Of a stretch of DNA of 64,000 nucleotides, positions 46,004 through 55,742 are shown piece after piece. Source of the DNA: Acinetobacter portensis. GTDB lineage: Bacteria > Pseudomonadota > Gammaproteobacteria > Pseudomonadales > Moraxellaceae. The stretch is from the NCBI RefSeq assembly GCF_023158935.1, contig NZ_CP096120.1, positions 124,001 to 188,000 of the forward strand, read 5' to 3'. Position 1 is the first letter of the stretch; each line of letters opens with the position of its first letter. The notes below the pieces were generated by a model, which saw only the letters and a program-made list of their open reading frames with translations, did not search any database and was not told where the DNA came from. The position numbers were made by a program, and so were the translations under genes.

Positions 46004-48835
46004 TTACTTCAACATCGCCTTTAAGAATCGAGCTGTATGCGAAAGCTTATTTTTCACAACCTCTTCAGGTGTACCCTCGGCAATAATCATACCGCCACCT
46101 GCACCACCTTCAGGACCTAAATCCACAATCCAATCGGCAGTTTTAATCACATCCAAATTATGCTCAATCACCACAATGGTATTTCCCTTGTTTCGTAGCT
46201 CGTGAAGAATATCGAGTAATTTCGCAATATCGTGGAAATGCAAACCTGTTGTTGGCTCATCTAGCACATATAAGGTTTTGCCCGTATCACGTTTCGTAAG
46301 CTCACGTGCCAATTTCACACGTTGCGCTTCACCACCTGAAAGGGTAGTTGCAGATTGACCTAAACGGATATAGCCCAAACCAACTTGGTTCAATGTTTCC
46401 AAACGACGGTGAATCACAGGAATCGCATCAAAGAAATGCATTGCATCTTCAACGGTCATCTCCAAAACATCGGAAATGTTTTTGCCTTTATAACCCACTT
46501 CTAAAGTTTCACGGTTATAACGCTTGCCATGACACGCATCGCAAGGCACATACATATCGGGTAAGAAGTGCATTGCCACTTTAATCATGCCGTCGCCTTC
46601 ACAGGCTTCACAGCGACCACCTTTCACGTTGAAAGAGAAACGTCCTGCGGCATAACCACGTGCTTTTGCTTCAGGTGTTTGCGCAAATAATTCACGAATT
46701 GGGGTGAATAAACCTGTATAAGTTGCAGGGTTTGAACGCGGTGTACGACCAATCGGACTTTGGTCAATATCTACAACTTTATCGAGGAATTGTAGACCAT
46801 CAATTGAATCGAATTTTTCCGCAGTGAGCGTTGTTGCACCATTCAATTGCGTTGCAGCAAGCGGTAAAAGTGTACGGTTAATTAATGTAGATTTCCCTGA
46901 ACCCGAAACACCTGTTACGCACGTCATAATGCCTAAAGGAATAGTTAAATCTACATTTTTAAGGTTATGACCTGCCGCACCCATGAGCTTAATTTGCTCT
47001 TCAGGTTTTGGCGGTTGCACACGAACTTTAGGTACTTCAATTTTTAACTTGCCCGATAAATATTGCCCTGTAAGCGATTTCGGGTTGGCAAGAATTTCAT
47101 CATATGTACCTTCAGCAATCACGTGACCACCATGAATACCTGCACCAGGACCAATATCAATAATATGATCGGCTGCGCGAATGGCATCTTCATCGTGTTC
47201 CACCACTAAAACGGTGTTGCCTAAATCACGTAAACGTACAAGGGTTTCTAGCAAACGGTCGTTATCACGTTGATGCAAACCAATAGAAGGTTCATCGAGC
47301 ACGTACATGACGCCCATTAAGCCTGCACCAATTTGCGAAGCCAAACGAATACGCTGTGCTTCACCACCTGAAAGGGTTTCGGCAGAACGAGAAAGGCTTA
47401 AATAGTTCAAACCAACAGACACTAAGAAATGTAAACGTTCACGAATTTCTTTAAAAATCTTATCGGCAATTTCGCCTTTTGCACCTGCTAGGTTTAAATC
47501 TTGATAATAGTTTTCAGCATCGCCAATAGACATTTTAGTAATTTGGGCGATGGTTTTATCTAAGATTTTTACATTGCGCGAGATTTCATTTAAACGCGAA
47601 CCATCACAAACATCACAAGCAGCGTTAGATAAATATTGTGCTAAATCTTCACGAACGTAATTGCTTTCAGTTTCACGGTAACGACGCTCTAAATGTGGCA
47701 AAATCCCTTCAAAAGCTTGCACACGTTTATGTGAACGACCACGTTCATCGATATAACTTAAATCGACTTTTTCTTTGCCTGTACCGTATAAAAATTTCTT
47801 TTTGGTGTCGGCATCAAGTTCATTCCAAGGGGTATCTACAGAAAAACCAAAATGATCGGCAACTTTTTGAATCATGGTGTAGTAATAAGGACGTTGTCTG
47901 TCCCAACCACGAATTGCCCCTTGGCTAATCGAAACTTCTGGATTTGGAATGAGTTTGTCTAAACTAAAATGACTGCGTGTACCTAAGCCGTCACAAGTCG
48001 GGCAGGCACCAAATGGATTGTTGAACGAGAACAAACGTGGTTCTAATTCACCAACTGCTCGGTCGCACTCTGGGCATGAATGTTTTGCAGAGAAAGTACG
48101 ATCTGCTTGTTCGCCTTTCATCCAAGATAAAATGGCAATATCACCACCTAAACGAAGTGCTGTTTCAAAACTTTCTGCAATTCGGTTGCCTAAATCGTCA
48201 CGGACTTTAAAACGGTCTACAACAACTTCAATGGTATGTTTTTTCTTTTTATCGAGTTCTGGAATTGGGTCAATGTCCATGACTTCGCCATCGACACGGG
48301 CACGGACAAAACCTTGGCTTTGTAATTGTTCAAATAAATTGGTGTATTCACCTTTACGATCTCGAACTACAGGTGCAAGCAACATGAGTGCTGTACCTTC
48401 CTCAAGTGCTTTTACCGCATCGACCATTTCTGAAATAGTTTGAGCGACCATTGGTAAGTCATGTTCAGGACAATAAGGCGTACCCACACGTGCATATAAA
48501 AGACGTAAATAGTCATAAATTTCGGTAATTGTTCCCACGGTTGAGCGTGGGTTATGACTTGTCGATTTTTGTTCAATGGCAATGGCAGGGCTTAAACCTT
48601 CAATAGAATCGACTTCAGGTTTTTCCATTTGCGATAAAAACTGACGTGCGTACGCTGAAAGCGATTCAACATAACGGCGTTGACCTTCGGCATATAAAGT
48701 GTCAAATGCTAAAGATGATTTTCCTGAGCCTGATAGTCCCGTGATTACCACAAACTTGTCGCGTGGAATATCGAGAGACACATTTTTTAAATTGTGTGTG
48801 CGTGCGCCTCGAATACGGATATGACTTTGGCTCAT
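46004..48835 (-). CDS. uvrA: Excinuclease ABC subunit A
   Basis: 943-residue damage-recognition ATPase of nucleotide excision repair. Two ABC modules are seen, each with Walker A ([12 protein letters not shown] near residue 31; [13 protein letters not shown] near 640) and ABC signature ([24 protein letters not shown]). The zinc modules have CPECD ... CPTCDG and CEACEG ... CDACHG. The length is standard. Acinetobacter lacks a classical LexA, and no LexA box is seen upstream. Confidence 0.98.
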   Translation of the reverse strand: MSQSHIRIRGARTHNLKNVSLDIPRDKFVVITGLSGSGKSSLAFDTLYAEGQRRYVESLSAYARQFLSQMEKPEVDSIEGLSPAIAIEQKSTSHNPRSTVGTITEIYDYLRLLYARVGTPYCPEHDLPMVAQTISEMVDAVKALEEGTALMLLAPVVRDRKGEYTNLFEQLQSQGFVRARVDGEVMDIDPIPELDKKKKHTIEVVVDRFKVRDDLGNRIAESFETALRLGGDIAILSWMKGEQADRTFSAKHSCPECDRAVGELEPRLFSFNNPFGACPTCDGLGTRSHFSLDKLIPNPEVSISQGAIRGWDRQRPYYYTMIQKVADHFGFSVDTPWNELDADTKKKFLYGTGKEKVDLSYIDERGRSHKRVQAFEGILPHLERRYRETESNYVREDLAQYLSNAACDVCDGSRLNEISRNVKILDKTIAQITKMSIGDAENYYQDLNLAGAKGEIADKIFKEIRERLHFLVSVGLNYLSLSRSAETLSGGEAQRIRLASQIGAGLMGVMYVLDEPSIGLHQRDNDRLLETLVRLRDLGNTVLVVEHDEDAIRAADHIIDIGPGAGIHGGHVIAEGTYDEILANPKSLTGQYLSGKLKIEVPKVRVQPPKPEEQIKLMGAAGHNLKNVDLTIPLGIMTCVTGVSGSGKSTLINRTLLPLAATQLNGATTLTAEKFDSIDGLQFLDKVVDIDQSPIGRTPRSNPATYTGLFTPIRELFAQTPEAKARGYAAGRFSFNVKGGRCEACEGDGMIKVAMHFLPDMYVPCDACHGKRYNRETLEVGYKGKNISDVLEMTVEDAMHFFDAIPVIHRRLETLNQVGLGYIRLGQSATTLSGGEAQRVKLARELTKRDTGKTLYVLDEPTTGLHFHDIAKLLDILHELRNKGNTIVVIEHNLDVIKTADWIVDLGPEGGAGGGMIIAEGTPEEVVKNKLSHTARFLKAMLK

Positions 48836-49036
48836 AAATATTTCTCAATTTTTAGGTGCGTTGAAAGGTGTATATGATAGCGCATGAAAATTGTTCAAGT
48901 ACAAAATAAAGTAATTTAAACGTCAAATTATGACGGTTATAGGAACGCGTTACATACTTTTTTCAATTTCATGTTATTTATAGCGCAGAAGAAATAATAA
49001 GTTTGGATTTTATCAAAATAAAACAAGGAAAACACA

Positions 49037-49396
49037 ATGTTGATTGCTAAGTTTCTAATGGTATTTATTGCGTTATTACACATCTATTTTTTGATTTTAG
49101 AAATGTTTTTATGGGATAAGCCACTTGGTATGAAAGCTTTTGGAAACAGTTTAGAAAAAGCGAAAATTACAAAGGTTTTGGCACAAAATCAGGGTTTGTA
49201 TAATGGTTTTTTAGCCCTAGGATTACTTTGGGCAGTTGTTGAAAAGTCGAGTTTTTCTATCCATATAGCGACCTTCTTTTTGAGTTGTATTGTGGTTGCC
49301 GGTATTTATGGTGCAATGACTGCAAGCAAGAAAATATTCTTTATTCAGGCTTTACCTGCAATCATTACACTTGGGGTGCTGTATCTATTTAATTAA
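49037..49396 (+). CDS. DUF1304 membrane protein
   Basis: 119-residue protein with four predicted transmembrane helices (residues about 3-25, 53-70, 75-95, 98-118). FLWDKPLGMKAFG, LAQNQGLYNGFLALGLLW and AGIYGAMTASKKIFFIQALPA are DUF1304 hallmarks. The function of the family is unknown. AAGGAAAA lies upstream of the ATG. Confidence 0.85.
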   Translation: MLIAKFLMVFIALLHIYFLILEMFLWDKPLGMKAFGNSLEKAKITKVLAQNQGLYNGFLALGLLWAVVEKSSFSIHIATFFLSCIVVAGIYGAMTASKKIFFIQALPAIITLGVLYLFN

Positions 49397-49434
49397 ATTC
49401 TAAGTTTATGTTTTATATAAATGTTAGGTGATTA

Positions 49435-49815
49435 TTAGGCAAAACATACAGCGTTATAACTGCGCTCGAAAATAGATTCAATATCTTCAAAAGACTGTGT
49501 TTTTTTCTGTTGGGTTTTACCAAATGAATATTGGATGACTAAGCGTTCGAGTTGAGATAGAAACTGTTCGTATTGTTCGGGAAAGTTTTCGATATCTAGA
49601 AAATCAAAATTGAGTTTAGCGTTGCAGTTAAATTTCCCAATAAAGTCGAGCATTAATTTTTGAACTTTTCGGTTGGTAAAATAAATGAGGTACGTTGCAG
49701 CAGAACCGCAATGTAAACAGCCTTGATTTAAGTAGATTTCGTCATTTTCAAACCAGCACTTTCGCAATGTAATCATGGCACGGATGGCTTCAGTACCTTG
49801 TGTTTCAATTGTCAT
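49435..49815 (-). CDS. Orphan cytoplasmic protein with CxxC motif, probably Fur-regulated
   Basis: 126-residue protein that I do not recognise. It has Cys20, a CLHC pair (Cys33, Cys36), another Cys in KFNCNAK and one in the terminal AVCFA. There is no signal peptide or membrane helix. The CxxC pair could bind a metal or be redox active. A perfect Fur-box palindrome sits 23 nt before its start codon, so expression is likely induced by iron shortage. The next plus-strand gene toward the window start (DUF1304) converges on it. Confidence 0.7.
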   Translation of the reverse strand: MTIETQGTEAIRAMITLRKCWFENDEIYLNQGCLHCGSAATYLIYFTNRKVQKLMLDFIGKFNCNAKLNFDFLDIENFPEQYEQFLSQLERLVIQYSFGKTQQKKTQSFEDIESIFERSYNAVCFA

Positions 49816-49837
49816 ATAGCTAACCCCAAGAATTAAA

Positions 49838-49860
49838 TAAACGATAATGATTATCGTTTA
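49838..49860 (-). promoter_or_regulatory. Fur box
   Basis: TAAACGATAAT, one central G, and ATTATCGTTTA form a 23-nt perfect dyad matching the Fur consensus core GATAATNATTATC. On the minus strand it directly follows a promoter-like pair, TTGTAA and TTATAA (18-nt spacing). The gap from 49816 to 50158 (343 bp) contains nothing else that I can assign. Confidence 0.8.
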
Positions 49861-50158
49861 TAATATTGGAAGTGAGCATAATTACAAGTTTTAGTAGTGT
49901 AATTTTAACGATTGAAATGCCAAATTTTATTCGGTTTAAAGATGCTGGTTTTTATACTTTAGTGTTTTTAATATTTTGAGGATTTAAATTTTTTCTGTTT
50001 TTGGGGATTAACGGGAATTATATGAATTCGTGAAATATAAAAATATATAGATCTAGTCGATTAAAATTGGATACTTTGAAATAATTTAAGTATTTGAATT
50101 AAGAGCTATAAAGACTTATCTTGAGCAGGTATTATGTTGGTTTTAGAAATATTTAAAA

Positions 50159-50254
50159 ATGAAAAAAATAGAAATTATCTTTTTAATAATTTTAATCCTC
50201 GCTATTTTGTGGGGCATACAATGGATGTTTCACGGCTTTCCAGTAGGTAGTTAA
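50159..50254 (+). CDS. 31-residue single-helix membrane peptide
   Basis: MKKIEIIFLIILILAILWGI, then QWMFHGFPVGS, from an ATG to TAA. Two lysines followed by about 17 hydrophobic residues fit a small inner-membrane protein. It stops 4 nt before the next small membrane protein gene, suggesting translational coupling. The ribosome-binding site is weak. I do not know the family. Confidence 0.45.
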   Translation: MKKIEIIFLIILILAILWGIQWMFHGFPVGS

Positions 50255-50258
50255 AAGA

Positions 50259-50480
50259 ATGGACAATTCTGAACGTTTAATTACAGCATTTTACTATTCT
50301 GTAGGTGGGATCATTTTAGGTCTAGGGCTAGCAATGTTTTTCTCTCTATATCTAAGCTCTACAATTAGCTCACCTAAAATTGTAATTTTTACAGTAATTT
50401 GCTGTTTCGTTATAGGCTATTTATTTCCTAATGCGGTTGGTAATATCTTTAAATGGTTTTGGAAAATTTTCGTTAATTAA
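50259..50480 (+). CDS. 73-residue membrane protein, hypothetical
   Basis: Two transmembrane segments (about residues 8-32 and 39-58), a GGIILGLGLAMFF glycine-rich first helix and a basic-aromatic end (FKWFWKIFVN). No family recognised. AAAAGA precedes the ATG, 4 nt after the 31-residue peptide, so the two probably form an operon. Confidence 0.6.
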   Translation: MDNSERLITAFYYSVGGIILGLGLAMFFSLYLSSTISSPKIVIFTVICCFVIGYLFPNAVGNIFKWFWKIFVN

Positions 50481-50607
50481 ACTTTGTATATTTCTCTATT
50501 TAACTAAAATTAAAATCTCAATTCATCTCGTTGTAAAAATTTACTGTCTATTAAAAAAATATGAATTTCGCGATACTATTAAAAAAGGAATTTGTGAATA
50601 ATAAATT

Positions 50608-50949
50608 ATGTTTGGGTTGTTTCTGAAGTGCGTACTTGGTGCTGCTGTTGTCTTAATTATTGCAGTTTTATCTAAAAGCAAAGCATTCTATATTGCAGGT
50701 TTAGTTCCTTTATTCCCTACATTTGCACTTATTGCACATGTCATAGTTTCACAACAACAAGGGGCAGAAGCTCTACAGAAAACTGCACTTTTCGGTTTAT
50801 GGTCACTTATTCCATACTTTATTTATTTGTTTATGGTCTATGTACTGGCAACTAAAATGTCGATGTGGTCGTGCTTAGGACTTGCGACTTTATGTTGGGT
50901 GATTGCTGCAGCAGGTTTAATTTATGGTTGGCAGTTGTATCATCAGTAA
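50608..50949 (+). CDS. glpM: GlpM family membrane protein
   Basis: 113-residue protein with three or four transmembrane helices. LSKSKAFYIAGLVPLFPTFALIAHVIV and FGLWSLIPYFIYLF agree with Pseudomonas GlpM, named for an effect on alginate production; its molecular role is not known. It is an isolated gene with no glycerol genes nearby. Confidence 0.85.
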   Translation: MFGLFLKCVLGAAVVLIIAVLSKSKAFYIAGLVPLFPTFALIAHVIVSQQQGAEALQKTALFGLWSLIPYFIYLFMVYVLATKMSMWSCLGLATLCWVIAAAGLIYGWQLYHQ

Positions 50950-51027
50950 ATTAAAGTTTTCTTTAAATAAAGATTTTCATTGAGATAGAATCTTTCTATT
51001 GAGCTTATGTAAGTGAGGAGCTCAATT

Positions 51028-51159
51028 GCTACTTTTATAACGGCAAAAGTAGCCAAAACCTTTTGTCATCCACTGAACTCGTCAAAAATAAACATCTTTT
51101 AGAATAGTCGCAGAAACGGAATTTTTAAAATACCTGTTTGCCTCGAACAGCAGTGGATG
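51028..51159. repeat. Intergenic hairpin element, copy 2
   Basis: GCTACTTTT/AAAAGTAGC (51028-51053) followed by CAAAA, then the long-range pair CATCCACTG (51067-51075) and CAGTGGATG (51151-51159). The first hairpin and its CAAAA follower match the design of the element at 44159, while the second dyad differs in sequence. Confidence 0.55.
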
Positions 51160-51203
51160 AGTTTGTCACGTATCAAAATGAAGTTTTAGCTTTGTATTAG
51201 CAA

Positions 51204-51875
51204 TTAAGCCTCTAAACCGTTCCACTGTCTTTGATGATAAGCACCATCCCAGAACAGCCATTCAAGTTGTGCTGCACGTGTATAAGCCTGATGCATTTTT
51301 TCAAGCGTATCGGCATCAGCACGTTCAGCAACCGCATCTACAGTTTCAATGACTTTTTGCACCGCTTCGTGGAAATCATCGCTTGCATAAGTATCAATCC
51401 AAGCTTGGTACGGATTATTTTCTACCGATTTATTCACAATATCTTTACCCACTTCAGCATAAATCCAGAAACATGGTAATAGAGATGCTAAAACAACAGG
51501 GTAGCTTTCAGACCAAGCCGTTGCTTGTAAGAAAGAAGTGTAATGATGGCAAGCAAGCGTAAGAGGAGTCGATTCAAAATCTTGCGCAGAAATTTTAAAT
51601 TGATCTAAAAAGTCATTATGCATTTCACGTTCAAAAACAATCGCAAGTTTTGCTGCTTCTGAAAACTGAATAATTTCTTCTGCGCTGAATGCCTTTGCAG
51701 CACATACTGCAAGTGAACGACCATACGCCACTAAATAATGCGCATCTTGAATCACATAATGGCAAAACGCATCTTTATTTAAAGTGCCTTGCGCAAGTTC
51801 TTGGTTAAAAGGATGCTGAAGTGTTTTTTGATATAAATATAAATTTTGTGACCAAACGTCTTGTGAAAAGCTCAT
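51204..51875 (-). CDS. tenA: TenA-family aminopyrimidine aminohydrolase / thiaminase II
   Basis: 223-residue cytoplasmic enzyme that salvages thiamine breakdown products by hydrolysing aminopyrimidines. The nucleophilic Cys is in LLPCFWIYAEVG. QDAHYLVAYGR, CHHYTSFL and LEWLFWDGAY are the other TenA markers. No TPP riboswitch sequence is seen upstream and no thi genes adjoin it. The 320-bp gap to the divergent gene at 52196 holds promoters only; TATAAT before 52196 is the clearest element. Confidence 0.9.
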   Translation of the reverse strand: MSFSQDVWSQNLYLYQKTLQHPFNQELAQGTLNKDAFCHYVIQDAHYLVAYGRSLAVCAAKAFSAEEIIQFSEAAKLAIVFEREMHNDFLDQFKISAQDFESTPLTLACHHYTSFLQATAWSESYPVVLASLLPCFWIYAEVGKDIVNKSVENNPYQAWIDTYASDDFHEAVQKVIETVDAVAERADADTLEKMHQAYTRAAQLEWLFWDGAYHQRQWNGLEA

Positions 51876-52195
51876 TTCAAATCCTGTTTAGAGCATGTTG
51901 ATATTGTTGAGCTTAATATAACAATTGTGTGCATGAATGGTGTTGAAGAAGTATTAATAATTACTCGGTTTCAAAAAATAATATGAACTTTTTGGATTAA
52001 TTTAAAAAAACGTTCATAATTGAACCAAGTTAAATCAGACAACACTTAAACCTGCTTGATTATCTTCCAAGGTAAAATTACACAAAGACAGAAAACTGCA
52101 GATATCGGAATATCTAAAACTGAAAATAAAAGTAAATTTTGTGCTGTATAATTTTACCAAATTTTAATATTGAAATTATTTAAGGTCGTTCTGCC

Positions 52196-53275
52196 ATGTT
52201 GAAACATTTTGGTTTCTCTATCTTTTTTACGATCGTGTGTTTAGCAATTTCTGCATATTGGGGTTATACCCATGGGCCAGAAGCGGGCATACGTACAATG
52301 CTTACAGCGTTAACGGTAACTACCATTTTAGCCATTATGGAAGTGTCTTTATCTTTCGATAATGCAGTTGTAAATGCTTCAGTTTTACGCCATTGGGATC
52401 ATTTCTGGAAAATGCTGTTTTTAACAGTAGGTATTTTAGTTGCTGTTTTTGGTATGCGCTTAATTTTCCCTGTCGCTATTGTTGCTGTAACAGCAGATAT
52501 GGGTTTTGTGGAAGTGGTGAAATTGGCACTGAACGATCCTAAAACCTATTCACAACGTTTAATGGATCATCATCCTGAAATTGCGGCATTTGGTGGATCA
52601 TTCTTGTTATTAGTATTTTTAAACTTCTTCTTAGATGAAGGTAAAGATACGCATTGGTTTAAATGGGTTGAGCGCCGTTTAGCAAGCCTAGCAAATGTAC
52701 CTGCAATGTCTGTGTTTATTGCCCTTATTGCTTTATTAATTATGGCTGCAAACGTAGATGAAGCGAAACGTTTGGTTGTAACAATGGCGGGTATTTGGGG
52801 TATTGTTGTTTATGTTGGTGTTCAAGTTTTAAGTCACTTATTGGGTGGTGAACCTGAAGTAGATGAAGACGGTAACAGTATAGATAAGCAAGGTAATATT
52901 GTTCCAGGTGGTGTGGTTAAAGCAGGTATTGGTGGTTTCCTTTACTTAGAAGTATTAGATGCATCGTTTAGTTTTGATGGTGTAATTGGTGCTTTTGCCA
53001 TTACTTCAGACGTTGTTATCATTATGTTAGGTTTAGCAATTGGCGCAATGTTTGTACGTTCTATGACAATTTATTTAGTCGATAAAGGTACTTTAGATGC
53101 ATACATTTACCTTGAGCATGGTGCGCATTATGCAATTGGTGCTTTAGCATTTATTATGATTGCGAGTGGTACAGGCTTACATGTTCCAGAAGTTTTAACA
53201 GGCTTAATTGGTGTGGCATTTATTGTTTGGGCTGTTATTGCATCTATTCAATATAATAAACGACAAATAACATGA
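52196..53275 (+). CDS. DUF475 (TerC-like) integral membrane protein
   Basis: 359-residue protein with eight or nine transmembrane helices. Two acidic membrane motifs, EVSLSFDNAVVNA (near residue 50) and LEVLDASFSFDGVIGAF (near 250), mirror the metal-binding motifs of TerC/Alx-type carriers. A cytoplasmic loop with DEDGNSIDKQGN precedes the second motif. Metal transport or metal-stress protection is inferred from the related family, and the exact substrate is unknown. No yybP-ykoY leader precedes it, unlike mneA. Confidence 0.82.
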   Translation: MLKHFGFSIFFTIVCLAISAYWGYTHGPEAGIRTMLTALTVTTILAIMEVSLSFDNAVVNASVLRHWDHFWKMLFLTVGILVAVFGMRLIFPVAIVAVTADMGFVEVVKLALNDPKTYSQRLMDHHPEIAAFGGSFLLLVFLNFFLDEGKDTHWFKWVERRLASLANVPAMSVFIALIALLIMAANVDEAKRLVVTMAGIWGIVVYVGVQVLSHLLGGEPEVDEDGNSIDKQGNIVPGGVVKAGIGGFLYLEVLDASFSFDGVIGAFAITSDVVIIMLGLAIGAMFVRSMTIYLVDKGTLDAYIYLEHGAHYAIGALAFIMIASGTGLHVPEVLTGLIGVAFIVWAVIASIQYNKRQIT

Positions 53276-53299
53276 TCTATTTGTGATTAAGTTGTTGAG

Positions 53300-53332
53300 A
53301 AGCGTAACGTAAGTTACGCTTTTTTTTTTTTT
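53300..53332 (+). terminator. Rho-independent terminator after the DUF475 gene
   Basis: AAGCGTAAC, a GTAA loop and GTTACGCTT, followed by a run of twelve T residues. Confidence 0.92.
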
Positions 53333-53428
53333 AGATGGAGATGATCTTTAATTCAAATAAAATATATGCCGAGAATTGCACCAAATGTCCTATAATCTTC
53401 CACAGAAATTAACGAGTTTTAACGACCT

Positions 53429-54793
53429 ATGATGAATGCCCTAGAACGTCGCTCAACCTTTGCTTTAAGTAGTATTTTTGCCTTACGCATGTTGGGTTTG
53501 TTCATGATCATCCCTGTATTTTCAGTGGCAGGTCAGGCTTATGAAGGGGCAACGCCTGCGCTGATTGGTTTAGCAGTAGGTGTATATGGTTTAACTCAAG
53601 CTATTTTACAAATTCCATTTAGTCTTATTGCAGACCGTTACAGTCGTAAACCACTTATTGTATTTGGACTTTTACTTTTTGCTTTAGGTGGTGCAATTGC
53701 TGCCATGTCCGACACTATTTATGGCGTGATTATTGGTCGTGCTATTGCAGGTGGTGGCGCAGTTTCTGCGGTGGTTATGGCATTACTGGCAGACGTTACT
53801 CGTGAAGAACAGCGTTCTAAAGCAATGGCAATGATGGGCATGAGTATTGGCTTATCTTTTGTTATTGCCTTTAGTTTAGGGCCTTGGTTAACCAGTTTAG
53901 TGGGAATTTCAGGTCTATTTTGGGTAACAACTATTATGGGGATGCTTGCCATTTCTATGTTATTGCTTGTACCAAAAGTCACGCGCCATCATAAAAACTT
54001 TCAACAAGGCTATTTTGTACAGTTGAAAGAAGTGCTGAAAATGAAAGATTTAAACAGACTTCATGTTTCTGTTTTTTCATTGCACTTACTACTTACAGCC
54101 ATGTTTATTTATGTGCCTTTACAACTCATTAATTATGCAAAAATCCCACTTTCGAGCCACGGTTTAATCTATTTACCACTTCTCGTTTTAAGCTTGTTTT
54201 TTGCATTTCCAAGTATTATTTTGGCTGAAAAATATCGCAAAATGCGAGGCATTTTCCTCACAGCAATTGGTGGAATTATCTTAGGTTTAATCTTTATGAT
54301 ATTTGGATTTGAATCTAAATACATTCTGCTTTTAGGCTTAGGATTATTCTTTATTGCATTTAATGTGATGGAAGCTTTGTTGCCTTCTTGGTTATCTAAA
54401 GCTGCGCCAATTCAGTCTAAAGCAACGGCAATGGGTGTAAATGCGAGCGGTCAATTTTTAGGTGCATTTTGTGGTGGTATTTTGGGTGGTCAATTGATCA
54501 TGCTTAACAACACGGCAATGGGATGGGGCATACTTACGGTAATCGCAATTATTTGGTTAATTATTAGTTTTGGTCTGTCTCAACCTCATTATTTATCATC
54601 ATTGGTATTAAGATTGCCAGAGACAAAACAAACAGATGAATGGACTTCTCAATTATTGGCAATTCGTGGTATTGAAGAAGTCTTAGTGATGCCTGAACAG
54701 CAAGTTGCTTATGTAAAAGTTGATAAATTGCAGATAGATGATACTGCACGACAACATTTAACGCACTTGTTAGGTAAAGAGGTAGTCATTTAA
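53429..54793 (+). CDS. yajR: YajR-like MFS transporter with C-terminal soluble domain
   Basis: 454-residue carrier, the same length as E. coli YajR. Twelve helices carry the MFS motif A (LIADRYSRKPLIVFG). After helix 12 comes a ferredoxin-like YAM domain of about 70 residues (LAIRGIEEVLVMPEQQVAYVKVD). The substrate is unknown; it is probably a drug/proton antiporter by family. It lies 51 nt upstream of ssb, an arrangement also found in Pseudomonas, where uvrA is next to the pair. Confidence 0.87.
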   Translation: MMNALERRSTFALSSIFALRMLGLFMIIPVFSVAGQAYEGATPALIGLAVGVYGLTQAILQIPFSLIADRYSRKPLIVFGLLLFALGGAIAAMSDTIYGVIIGRAIAGGGAVSAVVMALLADVTREEQRSKAMAMMGMSIGLSFVIAFSLGPWLTSLVGISGLFWVTTIMGMLAISMLLLVPKVTRHHKNFQQGYFVQLKEVLKMKDLNRLHVSVFSLHLLLTAMFIYVPLQLINYAKIPLSSHGLIYLPLLVLSLFFAFPSIILAEKYRKMRGIFLTAIGGIILGLIFMIFGFESKYILLLGLGLFFIAFNVMEALLPSWLSKAAPIQSKATAMGVNASGQFLGAFCGGILGGQLIMLNNTAMGWGILTVIAIIWLIISFGLSQPHYLSSLVLRLPETKQTDEWTSQLLAIRGIEEVLVMPEQQVAYVKVDKLQIDDTARQHLTHLLGKEVVI

Positions 54794-54844
54794 TGAGAAC
54801 TCTTATAAAGTAAAACATAGAATCGAATAGGAAGATAACAGCAA

Positions 54845-55435
54845 ATGCGCGGCGTAAATAAAGTAATCTTAGTTGGTACTTTGGGTAAAGACCCAGAAAC
54901 AAAAACCTTTCAAAATGGTGGCTCACTTACTCAGTTTTCTATTGCAACAAGTGAATCTTGGACAGATAAAACATCTGGCGAACGTAAAGAACAAACTGAA
55001 TGGCACCGTATTGTATTGCATAACCGTTTAGGTGAAATTGCTCAGCAATATTTGCGTAAAGGTTCTAAGGTTTATATTGAAGGTTCATTGCGTACACGCC
55101 AATGGACTGATCAAAGTGGTCAAGAACGTTACACGACTGAAATTCGTGGCGAACAAATGCAAATGTTAGATTCTGCGAATCGTCAGCAACAAAGTGGCGA
55201 TCAAGATGGTTTTGCTCAGCCACGTTTTAACAATAATAACCAAGGTGGTGGTAATAACTACGGTAATCAAGGTGGTTATGGTGGTCAGCAAACTGGTGGA
55301 TATAACAACCAACAGCAAGCACCTCAAGGTAACTATGGCAACAATGTAAATCAAGGTTTCCAAGCGCCTAAGCCACAACCTGCTAAACCAATGGCAACAG
55401 CACCTTCAGATTTAGATGATGATTTACCATTTTAG
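54845..55435 (+). CDS. ssb: Single-stranded DNA-binding protein
   Basis: 196-residue OB-fold protein ([52 protein letters not shown]) covering ssDNA in replication and repair. A Gln/Gly/Asn-rich disordered linker (about 120-180) leads to the acidic partner-binding tip DLDDDLPF. The linker is coded by a GGT/CAA-rich low-complexity tract. The gene is downstream of yajR and is followed by a terminator. Confidence 0.97.
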   Translation: MRGVNKVILVGTLGKDPETKTFQNGGSLTQFSIATSESWTDKTSGERKEQTEWHRIVLHNRLGEIAQQYLRKGSKVYIEGSLRTRQWTDQSGQERYTTEIRGEQMQMLDSANRQQQSGDQDGFAQPRFNNNNQGGGNNYGNQGGYGGQQTGGYNNQQQAPQGNYGNNVNQGFQAPKPQPAKPMATAPSDLDDDLPF

Positions 55436-55450
55436 ACTATACAATAACTA

Positions 55451-55568
55451 AATATTGTATTTAAGATAGAGTAAGAATCTGATTTAAATTGGGTTCTTAT
55501 TTTTTTTTCAATCTAAAAAACTTGTATTTCTTAAAAATAACTTTATATAATATAGAATATTGTATTTA
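55451..55568. repeat. 13-bp direct repeat between ssb and the integrase fragment
   Basis: AATATTGTATTTA occurs at 55451-55463 and 55556-55568. Its place between ssb and an integrase start suggests recombinase arm or attachment sequence, but chance in AT-rich DNA is possible. Confidence 0.35.
55472..55509 (+). terminator. Terminator after ssb
   Basis: AAGAATC ... GGGTTCTT with a long loop, followed by nine T residues. Confidence 0.55.
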
Positions 55569-55580
55569 TTGTTCTTGAGT

Positions 55581-55703
55581 ATGTCTAACTTACGTCGTAA
55601 AAACTTCATAGCTGAAGGTGGTGAGAGATTCGCTGTTCTTTTGAATAGTGATGGTGTTCCTATGACTTATCCAAATTTATATACGATCATTCATTTAAGA
55701 AAT
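55581..55703 (+). pseudogene. N-terminal 41 codons of a tyrosine recombinase/integrase, cut by an IS
   Basis: The frame MSNLRRKNFIAEGGERFAVL continues to IIHLRN and is then ended by the TGA that begins the IS3-family inverted repeat. The peptide resembles the start of site-specific integrases of Acinetobacter elements, from memory. The remainder of the gene is not on the far side of the IS: an HxlR fragment is there instead. It is probably the remnant of an integrative element inserted near the 3' end of ssb. Confidence 0.55.
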
Positions 55704-55742
55704 TGAACCGTACCGGGTTTGTCGGAGAGTTTTTTATTTAAG

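Noticed and set aside
51876..52195. TPP riboswitch before tenA
   Set aside because: No CTGAGA or ACCTGA-type thi-box sequences on the appropriate strand.
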